Positions 9,510 to 18,799 of a stretch of 64,000 nt of DNA are shown here, piece after piece. The DNA is from Asaia siamensis (lineage in GTDB: Bacteria > Pseudomonadota > Alphaproteobacteria > Acetobacterales > Acetobacteraceae): positions 248,001 through 312,000 of the forward strand of contig NZ_BMCH01000002.1 in assembly GCF_014635085.1 (NCBI RefSeq), read 5' to 3'. A program made the translations under genes and the position numbers. The number at the start of each line of letters is the position of its first letter. The first letter of the stretch is position 1. Under the pieces are notes generated by a model. It was not told where the DNA came from. It saw only the letters and a list, made by a program, of their open reading frames with translations, and did not search any database.

Positions 9510-10379
9510 TCAGCCCCGGCGCTCTGCCACGGCAGCGGCGAGCGTCGAGACCAGAACCATCGAGGCGGCGTTTGAGCGAAAGCCCTGAAAATCCGCCTCG
9601 TGTACTTCAAGCCATAGCCCTGATTGCGGAATGACCGGACTGGCAGCGCTGTCGGTCATGGAAATGACGGGCACCTGTCGTGCCTCAAGGGCTTCGAACA
9701 ATTCCACGGTGCGTGGTGCATAGGCCTTGTAGCTCAGAAGCAGGGCGGCATCTTTCGGCCCGGCATGGGCAAAGCTTTCTTCTTCCATGCCGGTTTCGAG
9801 CCCGATGATCTGGTGACGGATATCGAGCTTTGCGAGAAGATAGGACAGATAGCGAATGACCGGCATCGAGCGTCTCAACCCGAGAAGATAGAGACACTCG
9901 GCCTGGGCCAGGGTCGTGACCGCAGCCTCGAGTCTGTCTGGCATCAGCTGTGTCTGAAGTGCACGCAGCGATTCCTGGGCTGCTTCATAAAACCCGTTGA
10001 AAATGACCGAGGCCTCCACCGCCTCGCCATCGACGCGGTGTAGCGCATTGACCCGCTCCCGATAGGTGACATTGCGCACGCGCAGCCTGTCGCGAAAAAC
10101 GGCCTGCATATCCGAAAAACCGGCAAATCCAAGCGTGCGGGCAAAGCGCACCACGGTTGAGGGCTGCACCCCGGCCTGGCTGGCCAGAGAACTGACTGTG
10201 CCCAGAGCGACTTCGTCGGGCGCATCGCTGACGAAATCTGCCAGCTGCACCAGTCTTTTCGGCAGTTCGGCGTAGCAAAGGCGCAGCCGGTGATGAAACG
10301 CGTCGAAATCGGATTGGGTGGGTGAGGGATCTTCGGGAATCTCGGTCAAGGCTGCACAATCCGAAAAGGGAATAAACAT
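9510..10379 (-). CDS. RpiR/MurR-family regulator, probable inositol repressor (IolR-type)
   Basis: About 289 residues: an N-terminal HTH_6 domain (VSSLASQAGVQPSTVVRFARTLGFAGFSDM, about residues 45-75) and a C-terminal SIS sugar-phosphate-binding domain (ECLYLLGLRRSMPVIRYLSYLL). It diverges from iolC, the arrangement of the Sinorhizobium IolR repressor, whose reported operator is GGAA-N6-TTCC; one perfect copy covers this gene's start and two near copies precede iolC. It is likely to sense an inositol-derived phosphate and to repress itself and the iol operon (inference). I use ATG 10379; an in-frame GTG at 10418 is a possible earlier start and neither has a good ribosome site. Confidence 0.85.
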   Translation of the reverse strand: MFIPFSDCAALTEIPEDPSPTQSDFDAFHHRLRLCYAELPKRLVQLADFVSDAPDEVALGTVSSLASQAGVQPSTVVRFARTLGFAGFSDMQAVFRDRLRVRNVTYRERVNALHRVDGEAVEASVIFNGFYEAAQESLRALQTQLMPDRLEAAVTTLAQAECLYLLGLRRSMPVIRYLSYLLAKLDIRHQIIGLETGMEEESFAHAGPKDAALLLSYKAYAPRTVELFEALEARQVPVISMTDSAASPVIPQSGLWLEVHEADFQGFRSNAASMVLVSTLAAAVAERRG

Positions 10380-10382
10380 TCC
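10369..10382. promoter_or_regulatory. Candidate IolR operator, perfect GGAA-N6-TTCC
   Basis: GGAA-TAAACA-TTCC matches the palindrome reported for the Sinorhizobium RpiR-type inositol repressor. It overlaps the start codon of the divergent regulator gene, so binding would block its own expression. Confidence 0.6.
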
Positions 10383-10480
10383 ATAGCATTTCACGCCCCC
10401 CGGACGAAGCGGCCGCACGATGCGCCCCGGGCGTTCGGCCAGACTTAATCACATAAGCGTGCGAAGTTAAAGAAAATTAG

Positions 10481-10494
10481 GGAATGTACGTTCT
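10481..10494. promoter_or_regulatory. Candidate IolR operator upstream of iolC (site 1)
   Basis: GGAA-TGTACG-TTCT has one mismatch to GGAA-N6-TTCC. It is 31 bases, about three helical turns, from a near-identical copy at 10512, so two dimers could bind on one DNA face. Confidence 0.55.
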
Positions 10495-10511
10495 ACGGCG
10501 TGACCATGAAC

Positions 10512-10525
10512 GGAATGTATGTTCT
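10512..10525. promoter_or_regulatory. Candidate IolR operator upstream of iolC (site 2)
   Basis: GGAA-TGTATG-TTCT differs from site 1 by one base in the spacer and lies 37 bases before the chosen iolC start. The 14-base direct repeat in a short leader is unlikely to be chance. Confidence 0.55.
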
Positions 10526-10561
10526 TATCATGTGCAACGTAACATGCTGCAGGAGTCGGGG

Positions 10562-12487
10562 ATGCGCGGACAGGATCTCGATATCGTCGCAATAGGACGT
10601 TCTTCAGTCGATCTTTACGGACAGCAGATTGGCGGCCGTCTCGAAGATATGGCCAGTTTCAGCAAGGCTGTCGGCGGGTGTCCCGCCAATATCGCGATCG
10701 GCACCGCCCGTCTCGGGCTCAAATCGGCGCTTATCACGCGCGTGGGGCACGAGCATTTCGGCCGGTTCATTACAGAGCAGCTTCAGCGCGAGGGGGTATG
10801 CACCGACGGTGTGCGTATCGACCGCGACCGCTTCACGGCTCTGGCCATTCTGGGTGTGCGTGACCGTGAAAATTTCCCGCTGCTTTTTTATCGTACCGAT
10901 TGCGCCGATGCGGCGCTTGATGAGGGCGATATCGATCCGGCGCTGATTGCACGCACCAGAGCGGTTGTCGTGACCGGTACGCATTTTTCACGTCCGGCAT
11001 CGGCCAAAGCCCAGCGCAAGGCTATGGATCTTGTCCATGAGCATGGCGGCAAGGTCGTCTTCGATGTGGATTATCGCCCCAATCTCTGGGGGCTGGCCGG
11101 GATCGGTGACGGCGAGTCACGCTATGTCAAATCTGACAGCGTGACGGCCCATCTGAAAGAGATCCTGCCGCATTGCGATCTTATCGTGGGGACCGAAGAA
11201 GAGCTGCATATTGCAGGCGGCAGCGAGGATACGCTTGAGGCCATCCGTGCCATCAGGGCGGTGTCGAAAGCCACGATCGTCTGCAAGCGCGGACCGATGG
11301 GGTGCGTCGTGTTCGAGGGCGCCATTCCGCCTTCGCTCGAGGACGGCATTTCCGGCCCCGGCTTCCCCGTCGAGGTCTATAATACGCTCGGTGCAGGCGA
11401 TGCCTTCATGTCAGGTTTCCTGCGTGGCTGGGTGAGGGGCGAGAAAATCGCCGAGTGCTGCCGTTTCGCCAATGCCTGCGGGGCTTTTGCCGTATCGCGC
11501 CTGCTCTGCTCGTCGGAAATTCCGACCTGGGAAGAGCTCAGCTATTTTCTGGCAAAAGGCAGCAGCGAGCGCGCCTTGCGTCATGATGACGCGCTCAACC
11601 ACCTGCACTGGGTTACCACGCGGCGTCAGCAGACCACGCCCATCATGGCTCTGGCCTGTGACCATCGTCTGCAGCTTGAAGAAATCGCGGCCTCTGTCGG
11701 CGCTTCCTTCGACCGCATTCCCGCTTTCAAGAAACTCGCGGTCCAGGCGGCAAAATGGGTGGCGCAGGGGCGTCCCGGTTTTGGTGTCTTCATGGATGGG
11801 CGCTACGGTCAGGAGGCGCTGTTCGAAGCCTCTCATGCCGGGCTCTGGACGGCACGTCCCATCGAGAAAACCGGTTCGCGCCCGCTCGATTTCGAAAGCG
11901 GCGGATCGCTTGGCGCCCATCTTGTGGAATGGCCGAGCGAGCAGGTGATCAAATGCCTGTGCTTCTACCATCCCGATGACAGCGCGGAACTCAAGGCGCG
12001 GCAGGAGCGCGAACTGATCCGCGCTCAGGATGCCTGCCGCAAACTGGGCAAGGAAATCCTGATCGAGATCATCGCGGGCAAGAACGGTGCGCTCACCAGC
12101 AATACCGTCTCGTCCATTCTCTCGCGTCTTTACGATGTTGGGCTGCGTCCCGACTGGTGGAAGCTTGAAGGGCAGCGCGACCCGAAGGCCTGGGAGAACA
12201 TCGGCGCAGTCATCGAAGCGCGTGATCCTCACTGCCGCGGTGTGGTGATTCTGGGCCTCGATGCCCCGGCAGAAGAGCTGATGGAAGCTTTCAGGGCTTC
12301 GGCAGCCACGCCCTGGGTCAAGGGCTTTGCCATAGGGCGCACCATTTTTGCCCAGCCTGCTCGTGACTGGCTGGCTGGAAAAACCACCGATGAGCAGGCC
12401 GTTGCCGAAATGGCGCGTCGTTTCAGCGCCTTTGTAGAGGCCTGGACATCGCGCGACCAGTCGGCGCTGTCCGGCGCCAACGCCTGA
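10562..12487 (+). CDS. iolC: 5-dehydro-2-deoxygluconokinase fused to a DUF2090 aldolase-like domain
   Basis: A 641-residue two-domain protein. Residues 1 to about 335 are a PfkB kinase (VGGCPANIAIGTARLGLKSA and NTLGAGDAFMSGFLRGW) that phosphorylates 2-deoxy-5-keto-gluconate. Residues about 345-641 are DUF2090 (IMALACDHRLQLEEIA, DWWKLEGQRDP, VILGLDAP), a class I aldolase-like domain found fused to IolC in many proteobacteria and suspected to replace the separate aldolase IolJ. Start ATG 10562 has AGGAG 6 bases upstream; the frame is open 78 bases further but that part holds the operators. First gene of the iol operon, 17 bases before iolD. Confidence 0.94.
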   Translation: MRGQDLDIVAIGRSSVDLYGQQIGGRLEDMASFSKAVGGCPANIAIGTARLGLKSALITRVGHEHFGRFITEQLQREGVCTDGVRIDRDRFTALAILGVRDRENFPLLFYRTDCADAALDEGDIDPALIARTRAVVVTGTHFSRPASAKAQRKAMDLVHEHGGKVVFDVDYRPNLWGLAGIGDGESRYVKSDSVTAHLKEILPHCDLIVGTEEELHIAGGSEDTLEAIRAIRAVSKATIVCKRGPMGCVVFEGAIPPSLEDGISGPGFPVEVYNTLGAGDAFMSGFLRGWVRGEKIAECCRFANACGAFAVSRLLCSSEIPTWEELSYFLAKGSSERALRHDDALNHLHWVTTRRQQTTPIMALACDHRLQLEEIAASVGASFDRIPAFKKLAVQAAKWVAQGRPGFGVFMDGRYGQEALFEASHAGLWTARPIEKTGSRPLDFESGGSLGAHLVEWPSEQVIKCLCFYHPDDSAELKARQERELIRAQDACRKLGKEILIEIIAGKNGALTSNTVSSILSRLYDVGLRPDWWKLEGQRDPKAWENIGAVIEARDPHCRGVVILGLDAPAEELMEAFRASAATPWVKGFAIGRTIFAQPARDWLAGKTTDEQAVAEMARRFSAFVEAWTSRDQSALSGANA

Positions 12488-12504
12488 AGCCAGGGAGCAG
12501 GGGA

Positions 12505-14361
12505 ATGAAAACGATCCGTTTGACCATGAGCCAGGCCCTTGTGCGGGCGATGATGGCACAGAAGACCGAAATCGACGGGCGTATCGAGCCTTTCTTTGCC
12601 GGTGTCTGGGCTATTTTCGGCCATGGCAATGTGGCCGGTCTGGGCGAGGCGCTGCATGCACAACGCGATGCGCTGCCGACGCTGCGCGGTCATAACGAGC
12701 AGGGCATGGTTCATGCGGCCACGGCTTTTGCCAAGGCGTCGCGTCGCCGTCGGGCGATGGCCTGCACCAGCTCGATCGGGCCGGGCGCATTGAACATGGT
12801 CACGGGTGCCGCCGTCGCCCATGTGAACCGTCTGCCGGTTCTGCTTCTGCCGGGCGATGTGTTTGCCAATCGTATTCCCGATCCGGTGCTTCAGCAGGTT
12901 GAGGATTTCGGCGATGGTACGGTCAGCGCGAGCGATGCCTTTCGTTCGGTCTCCCGCTATTTCGACCGTATCACCCGGCCGGAGCAGATCATTCCCGCAT
13001 TCAACCGTGCCATGGCCGTTCTGACCGACCCGGCAGAATGCGGCCCTGTCACCCTCTCTCTGTGTCAGGATGTGCAGGCCGAGGCCTTCGATTATCCCGA
13101 GAGCTTTTTTGCAGAGCGCCTTCATCGCATTCGCCGCCCTGTTGCAGATGAGGTCGAACTGGAAGAGGCCATTGCCCTGATCAGCCAGTCGCGCAAGCCA
13201 TTGGTGATTGCAGGTGGTGGTGTGCTCTATGCCGGTATCGAGAAGCAGCTTGCAGCTTTCTGTGCCGAGCGAGGGATCCCCGTCGGTGAGACGCAGGCCG
13301 GGCGCTCCTCCCTGCCGACCTCGAACAGCCTGAACATGGGCGGTATTGGTGTCAGCGGCAGTTCGGCAGCCAATGCGATGGCCGCTGAGGCGGATCTCGT
13401 GATTGCCGTAGGCACCCGCCTTGCCGATTTCACCACCGGGTCCTGGGGGTTGTTCTCCAATCCCGACATGAAAATCGTCTCGCTGAATATCCAGCCTTTC
13501 GATGCCACCAAGCATCAGGCCCTGGCAGTTGTTGGCGACGCCGGTAAATCGCTGACGGCGCTTCAGAACGGTCTCAAGGGCTGGAAAGCCGCTCCTGAAT
13601 GGACGGGCAAGGCGGAGCGCGAATATCGAAACTGGATGGAGATTTCTGCCCGCTATCAGGCACTGCCCGATGCGAGCCAGAAGACGCTGCCAACCGATGC
13701 GCAGGTGATTGGCGCCGTGCAGCGCGCCGGTCGCCCCACCGATACGGTCGTGTGCGCGGCGGGCGGTCTGCCAGCCGAATTGCAGAAGCACTGGCAGGCC
13801 GAGCAGCCCGGCGGATACCATATGGAATATGGCTTTTCCTGCATGGGCTATGAGCTGGCCGGCGCTTTGGGCGTCAAGATGGCCTGCCCTGATCGCGAGG
13901 TGATCGTGATGCTGGGCGATGGTTCCTGGCTGATGCTGAACACCGAAATCGCGACATCCGCGCTGCTCGACAAGAAGCTGATTGTCGTGCTGCTCGATAA
14001 TCATGGCTATGGCTGCATCAACCGGCTGCAGCAGGAATGCGGCGGGGCCCCGTTCAACAATCTCTGGGAAGATTGCCGGCAGGTGCGCCCCTTCGCGATC
14101 GACTTCGTGCAGCTCGCCCGTGGGCTGGGCGCGCATGCGGAAAAGGTCGCTGGCCTTCCGGCACTGACCGAGGCTGTCGAGCGCGCCCGTTCTGCCGATC
14201 GTACCACGGTTCTGGTGATCGACACCGATCCCGCACCGACCACGACCGATGGCGGTGCCTGGTGGGACGTGGCCGTGCCGGCGGTCTCGCCAAGACCTCA
14301 GGTGGAAAAAGCCCGTGAGGGTTACGAACGCAAGCGCGGCGCACAGCGCATCGGCAACTGA
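12505..14361 (+). CDS. iolD: 3D-(3,5/4)-trihydroxycyclohexane-1,2-dione acylhydrolase
   Basis: A 618-residue thiamine-diphosphate enzyme that opens the inositol-derived ring to give 5-deoxy-glucuronate. Seen are the N-terminal HNEQGMVHAATAFAKAS with the cofactor-activating Glu, the central nucleotide-like domain (LVIAGGGVLYAGIEKQL) and the ThDP motif starting MLGDGSWLMLNTEIATSALL and ending DNHGYG. Length is that of the IolD family. AGGGGA precedes ATG 12505. It lies between iolC and iolE in the order of the pathway operon. Confidence 0.96.
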   Translation: MKTIRLTMSQALVRAMMAQKTEIDGRIEPFFAGVWAIFGHGNVAGLGEALHAQRDALPTLRGHNEQGMVHAATAFAKASRRRRAMACTSSIGPGALNMVTGAAVAHVNRLPVLLLPGDVFANRIPDPVLQQVEDFGDGTVSASDAFRSVSRYFDRITRPEQIIPAFNRAMAVLTDPAECGPVTLSLCQDVQAEAFDYPESFFAERLHRIRRPVADEVELEEAIALISQSRKPLVIAGGGVLYAGIEKQLAAFCAERGIPVGETQAGRSSLPTSNSLNMGGIGVSGSSAANAMAAEADLVIAVGTRLADFTTGSWGLFSNPDMKIVSLNIQPFDATKHQALAVVGDAGKSLTALQNGLKGWKAAPEWTGKAEREYRNWMEISARYQALPDASQKTLPTDAQVIGAVQRAGRPTDTVVCAAGGLPAELQKHWQAEQPGGYHMEYGFSCMGYELAGALGVKMACPDREVIVMLGDGSWLMLNTEIATSALLDKKLIVVLLDNHGYGCINRLQQECGGAPFNNLWEDCRQVRPFAIDFVQLARGLGAHAEKVAGLPALTEAVERARSADRTTVLVIDTDPAPTTTDGGAWWDVAVPAVSPRPQVEKAREGYERKRGAQRIGN

Positions 14362-14413
14362 GACAGGTTCATGCCGCCCCGCCCAAGACAGGCGGCGGGG
14401 CAAGGAGACGAGT

Positions 14414-15313
14414 ATGACGATCAAGATCGGCGCCAATCCTATCATCTGGTCCAATGACGACATGCAGTCGGTTGGCGCATCCACAACGCTTGAGATGTGT
14501 CTGGCTCAGGCCAGAAAGGCCGGGATCCAGGGCATGGAACTTGGGCATAAATTTCCCCAGACCGTTTCCGGCATGAAGGCGGCACTCGAACCGTTCGGGC
14601 TCGAATTCATTTCCGGCTGGTGGTCGACCGAGTTGCTGACGCGCAGCGCCGAGGAGGAAATTGCCGCCCTCAAGCCGCGTCTCGAACTGCTCAAGGGCAT
14701 GGGATGCAAGGTCTGCATCGCAGCCGAGACATCGAATGCCATTCATGGCCAGATCGATACCCCGCTTTCTGCGCGCCCCTATCTGGCTGCTGGGGAGTGG
14801 CAGGAATTTGCCCGCCGCATGACGGTCGTGGCCGGTTTCCTCGCCGATCACGGGATCGATCTTGTCTACCATCACCATATGGGCACGGTCGTGCAGTCGC
14901 GCGAGGATATCGCGCGCTTCATGGATCTGACGGGGCCGTCAGTGAAGCTGCTGCTCGATACGGGCCATGCGCTCTGGGGCGGCTCCGATCCGGCAGAGCT
15001 GGCACGTTCCTATCGTGAGCGCATCCGCCATGTGCATGGCAAGGATATTCGTCCGTTCAAGCGCGCCCAGGCTGATGTCTATGACTGGAGCTTCCTGCGC
15101 AGTGTGTTGTCTGGTGTCTTTACCGTACCCGGCGATGGCTGCATCGATTATGCCCGCGTCATGCGCGAACTGCCCGATTATTCCGGCTGGATTGTGCTCG
15201 AAGCCGAACAGGACCCTGAAATTGCCAATCCGCTCGTCTATGCGCGCATGGGCCGCAATTATCTGGTCGATACGCTGATCGCGACGGGCCATATGAAAGG
15301 GGATGCGTCATGA
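14414..15313 (+). CDS. iolE: Myo-inosose-2 dehydratase
   Basis: About 299 residues with a xylose-isomerase-like TIM-barrel fold: MTIKIGANPIIWSNDD at the N-terminus, IQGMELGHKFP, VYHHHMGTVVQ and LLLDTGHALWGGSDP. It dehydrates 2-keto-myo-inositol to the dione used by IolD. AAGGAGA stands just before ATG 14414; the open frame extends upstream to 14249 but the upstream part overlaps iolD and lacks family similarity. Its stop overlaps the iolB start by four bases (ATGA), so the two are translationally coupled. Confidence 0.95.
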   Translation: MTIKIGANPIIWSNDDMQSVGASTTLEMCLAQARKAGIQGMELGHKFPQTVSGMKAALEPFGLEFISGWWSTELLTRSAEEEIAALKPRLELLKGMGCKVCIAAETSNAIHGQIDTPLSARPYLAAGEWQEFARRMTVVAGFLADHGIDLVYHHHMGTVVQSREDIARFMDLTGPSVKLLLDTGHALWGGSDPAELARSYRERIRHVHGKDIRPFKRAQADVYDWSFLRSVLSGVFTVPGDGCIDYARVMRELPDYSGWIVLEAEQDPEIANPLVYARMGRNYLVDTLIATGHMKGDAS

Positions 15314-16110
15314 GCTCCCGGCTTCTGGTGCATTCGCACAAGCCCGACGAGAAGAAACGCACCGTCTCGGTCACACCGCAATCGGCGGGGTGGGGTTATA
15401 TCGATTTCAATGTCCGGTCTCTGGCCGCGGGTGAGCAGATTGCAGACCGCACAGGGCCGAACGAGGTCTGCCTTGTGCTGGTGAGCGGCAGGGCACGAAT
15501 TATCGGCGCCGGGCAGGATTTCGGTGTGCTGGGCGAACGCATGGACCCGTTCAGTGGGGCGCCCTGGTCGGTCTATCTTCCTTCAGGTGCGGAGTGGCGC
15601 GTCGAGGCTGAGACAGCGGTGGAACTCGCCGTCTGCGGCTCGCCCGCCAAGGGGAAATATCCGGCAAGGGTCATTCCCCCGTCAGAGGTCGGCGAACTGA
15701 CGCGTGGCACCGGCACCAATCAGCGCTTTGTGCGCAATATTCTGCCCGATACGGCGCCAGCGGAAACGCTGCTTGTGGTTGAGGTCATCACACCGGGCGG
15801 GCATTGGTCGAGCTATCCGCCGCACAAGCATGATACGGATGATTTCCCGAACGAGACCTATCTCGAGGAAACCTATTACCACCGTCTGAAACGCGGCAGC
15901 GGTTTCGCGTTGCAGCGTGTCTATACCAAGGATGGGTCGCTCGACGAGGCCATGGCTGTGGCCGATCGTGACGTGGTGCTGGTGCCCAAGGGCTATCACC
16001 CTGTCGGTGCCCCGCACGGGTTTGACCTCTATTATCTCAACGTGATGGCAGGGCCGCGCCGGGTGTGGAAATTCACCATGGATCCCGACCAGGCCTTTCT
16101 TCCCTACTGA
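15310..16110 (+). CDS. iolB: 5-deoxy-glucuronate isomerase
   Basis: 266 residues of the bicupin KduI/IolB family. The metal-binding region WSSYPPHKHDTDDFPNETYL followed by EETYYHRL is clear, as is the later VLVPKGYHPVGAPHGFDLYY. It converts 5-deoxy-glucuronate to 2-deoxy-5-keto-gluconate, the substrate of IolC. It overlaps iolE by four bases and precedes inositol dehydrogenase by 24 bases. Confidence 0.96.
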   Translation: MSSRLLVHSHKPDEKKRTVSVTPQSAGWGYIDFNVRSLAAGEQIADRTGPNEVCLVLVSGRARIIGAGQDFGVLGERMDPFSGAPWSVYLPSGAEWRVEAETAVELAVCGSPAKGKYPARVIPPSEVGELTRGTGTNQRFVRNILPDTAPAETLLVVEVITPGGHWSSYPPHKHDTDDFPNETYLEETYYHRLKRGSGFALQRVYTKDGSLDEAMAVADRDVVLVPKGYHPVGAPHGFDLYYLNVMAGPRRVWKFTMDPDQAFLPY

Positions 16111-16134
16111 TCCGGAAAAGCGGAGTTCAGAGAC

Positions 16135-17148
16135 ATGACTCTCAAGATTGGTGTCATTGGCACGGGTGCCATTGGTGAAGACCATATCCGTCGCTGCATG
16201 CAGGCACTCTCTGGTGCCGAGATCGTTGCCGTGACGGATGTCAATCTCGATCGCGCCCGCGAGGTGGCTGAAAAATACGCCCCCGGCGCAAAGGTGCCCG
16301 ATGACGGTGAATCGCTGATTGCCCTGCCCGAGGTCGAGGCGGTGATCGTGACCTCCTGGGGGGGCACCCACGCACGATATGTGCTCGAGGCCATTCGTCA
16401 CAGGAAATATGTCTTCTGCGAAAAGCCGCTCGCAACAACGGCTGAAGATTGCCTGAAAATCGTCGAGGCCGAGGCGGCCTACGGCAGGAGGCTGGTGCAG
16501 GTCGGTTTCATGCGGCCTTATGATACTGGCTATCGCGCGCTCAAATCGCTCATCGACAAGGGTGAGATTGGTGAGGTGCTGATGATCCATGCAGCCCATC
16601 GCAACCAGCGTGTGGGTGCAAATTACAAGACCGACATGGGGATCACCGATACGCTCATTCATGAGCTGGACGTGTTCCGCTGGATGCTGGGCGATGATTA
16701 CGTAAGCGCGCAGGTCATTTTCCCTCGCAGCAGCAGCAAGGCCATGGCGCATATCCGTGATCCGCAGATCGTTCTGCTGGAAACGAAAAAAGGCATCCGT
16801 ATCGATGTCGAGATCTTCGTCAATTGCCAGTACGGCTACGATATCAAATGCGCGGTGGTCGGCGAGCTCGGTGAAGCCAGCCTGCCGATGCCGCCCGCCG
16901 TTGAGCTGCGCAAATCGGCAGCCCGCTCGACAGAAATCATGACCGACTGGAAAGAGCGTTTCATCGCGGCCTATGACGTCGAGCTGCAGGACTTCATCAA
17001 CGGGGTGAAGGCAGACGCGCTCAATGGCGCGACGTCATGGGATGGTTACTGCGCCTCTGTCGCCGCCGATGCCTGCGTCAGAGCGCAGGAAACCGGCCAG
17101 ATCGAGAAAATAGACATGACAGCACGTCCGTCTCTCTACGGCGGCTGA
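16135..17148 (+). CDS. iolG: Inositol 2-dehydrogenase
   Basis: 337 residues of the Gfo/Idh/MocA family: N-terminal NAD site [16 protein letters not shown], cofactor/substrate motif [14 protein letters not shown] with the conserved Lys, and [15 protein letters not shown] with the His of the active site. It oxidises myo-inositol to 2-keto-myo-inositol, the first step of the pathway. GGAG lies upstream of ATG 16135. Placed at the end of the catabolic block, before the transporter. The name idhA is also used for this gene in rhizobia. Confidence 0.93.
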   Translation: MTLKIGVIGTGAIGEDHIRRCMQALSGAEIVAVTDVNLDRAREVAEKYAPGAKVPDDGESLIALPEVEAVIVTSWGGTHARYVLEAIRHRKYVFCEKPLATTAEDCLKIVEAEAAYGRRLVQVGFMRPYDTGYRALKSLIDKGEIGEVLMIHAAHRNQRVGANYKTDMGITDTLIHELDVFRWMLGDDYVSAQVIFPRSSSKAMAHIRDPQIVLLETKKGIRIDVEIFVNCQYGYDIKCAVVGELGEASLPMPPAVELRKSAARSTEIMTDWKERFIAAYDVELQDFINGVKADALNGATSWDGYCASVAADACVRAQETGQIEKIDMTARPSLYGG

Positions 17149-17280
17149 CCATTTTCAGGCGGAAGGAAGAAAACCGCATCGACAGGGCCGTCGGGATCTG
17201 CCGCGTCATCGCAGGCGCATGAGCAGCACAGGGCGCACAGGATCCAGAACGGCTGTCTGAACCCAATCAATGACTGTCCC

Positions 17281-17302
17281 TCCCGGCGATAAAACGCCGG
17301 GA
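17281..17302 (+). promoter_or_regulatory. Hairpin in the leader of the sugar-porter gene
   Basis: TCCCGGCG and CGCCGGGA pair perfectly over 8 bases around ATAAAA. The hairpin ends exactly at the AAAGGAGA ribosome site of the next gene and has no T-tract, so it is more likely an intercistronic stability or translation element than a terminator. Confidence 0.5.
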
Positions 17303-17316
17303 AAGGAGAACATTTC

Positions 17317-18783
17317 ATGAGAAGAGTAAAAGACGTCGTCATGGTGCAATCAGAGCGTCATGATGTGGGCTATGTGCTGCGTATCTGTGCGATCGCGGCC
17401 TTGGGCGGTATCCTGTTTGGCTATGACACGTCGGTCATTTCCGGCGCGATTTCGCCCTTGCAGGAATATTTCCATCTTTCGCCGGCCCAGACGGGCTGGG
17501 CTGTCTCCAATGTCGTGATCGGCTGCATGGTCGGTGCCATTGTTTCGGGCGCCATGGCAGACCGTTTTGGTCGTCGTATCACCCTGTTCATCTGCGCTCT
17601 TCTGTTCAGTGTGCAGTCGATTGGCACAGCGCTTGCCACCGATTTTACCTGGTTCGTCATTTATCGCATGCTGGGTGGCGTTGCTGTGGGCGTCGCCTCT
17701 GCCGTGTCGCCCATGTACATGTCCGAAGTCTCGCCAAAGGACATGCGCGGCCGTGCGCTCAGCATGGAGCAATTCGCGATCGTCTTCGGTCAGGTCGTGG
17801 TGTTCATCGTCAATTACCTCATTGCCCGTTCGGCCACGCCCGAATGGCTGCTGGATATGGGGTGGCGCTGGATGTTTGGGTCAGAAATCGTGCCCTGCAT
17901 CCTGTTCTGCGCGATGATTTTCTTCATTCCGGAATCGCCGCGCTGGCATGTTCTCAAGGGGCGTCATGACGAAGCCCTGAAAACGCTCACGCGTATCTCC
18001 AATGAACATCATGCCCGCAATCTGCATGCTGAAATCAGGCAGTCCCTCGGCGCGGTTGCCAAAAGCTCGCTGGGTTTCAGCAAGGTGCTGGGTGACGCCC
18101 GGGCGCGCTGGATCATTTTCGTGGGGGCCAGCATCGCTGCGCTGCAGCAGGTCACCGGCATCAATGTCATGATGTATTACGCACCGATGGTGCTGAAATC
18201 GACCAGTGGCAGCCTTCAGGCGGCCCTGTTCCAGACCATCTGGATCGGTTTTGCGCTTTTGCTCGGCTGCATCATCGGCGCCTGGATTGTCGATCGTCAT
18301 GGTCGCAAACCCCTCATGCTCTGGGGTTCCATCGGGATGATCCTGGGTTTGCTGGTCGTGTCCTGGGGGCTCTACACGCAATCCACCGGTCTGATGGCGC
18401 TGTCAGGCATGCTCGTCTTCATGCTCATGTTCGGTCTGTCCTGGGGGCCTGTCTGCTGGATCCTGATTTCTGAAATCTTCCCCAACCGTTTCCGCGCCGT
18501 GGGCATCAGCCTGGCCGTGACGTCGCAATGGGGCATGAATTTCATCGTCAGCCAGTGCTTCCCCATGCTGAGCGAAAACAAATACCTCTCCGAGCAATTC
18601 CATGGTGCCTTTTCGATGTGGCTGTTTGCGCTGCTCGGTCTGTTTGCCCTGTGGTTCGTGATGAAATTCGTACCCGAGACAAAAGGGGTCTCGCTCGAAA
18701 AAATCGAGGACACGATGATCAATCACCGTACGGCTTCGGCTTCCGCCTCGACGGTTGCCTCCAACACCACGCGTCATGTCTGA
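17317..18783 (+). CDS. MFS sugar porter, probable myo-inositol transporter (IolT-like)
   Basis: 488 residues with twelve predicted membrane segments and the full set of sugar-porter motifs: GYDTSVISGAISPLQ, DRFGRRITL, PESPRWHVLKG, QQVTGINVMMYYAP, DRHGRKPLML and VPETKGVSLEKIE. The family moves hexoses, pentoses or inositol with protons across the inner membrane. AGGAGA precedes ATG 17317. Its place inside the iol cluster, between inositol dehydrogenase and a second Idh-type enzyme, makes inositol the best guess for its substrate. Confidence 0.9.
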   Translation: MRRVKDVVMVQSERHDVGYVLRICAIAALGGILFGYDTSVISGAISPLQEYFHLSPAQTGWAVSNVVIGCMVGAIVSGAMADRFGRRITLFICALLFSVQSIGTALATDFTWFVIYRMLGGVAVGVASAVSPMYMSEVSPKDMRGRALSMEQFAIVFGQVVVFIVNYLIARSATPEWLLDMGWRWMFGSEIVPCILFCAMIFFIPESPRWHVLKGRHDEALKTLTRISNEHHARNLHAEIRQSLGAVAKSSLGFSKVLGDARARWIIFVGASIAALQQVTGINVMMYYAPMVLKSTSGSLQAALFQTIWIGFALLLGCIIGAWIVDRHGRKPLMLWGSIGMILGLLVVSWGLYTQSTGLMALSGMLVFMLMFGLSWGPVCWILISEIFPNRFRAVGISLAVTSQWGMNFIVSQCFPMLSENKYLSEQFHGAFSMWLFALLGLFALWFVMKFVPETKGVSLEKIEDTMINHRTASASASTVASNTTRHV

Positions 18784-18799
18784 GCGAGGAATAACGACC

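Noticed and set aside
11411-12559. 382-codon open frame on the minus strand
   Set aside because: Antisense to the DUF2090 part of iolC.
14362-14413. GC-rich inverted segments between iolD and iolE as a terminator
   Set aside because: The arms pair only in part, there is no T-tract, and the genes are clearly one operon.
12229-14484. 751-codon open frame on the minus strand
   Set aside because: Antisense to iolD and the end of iolC; no domain seen and no ribosome site.
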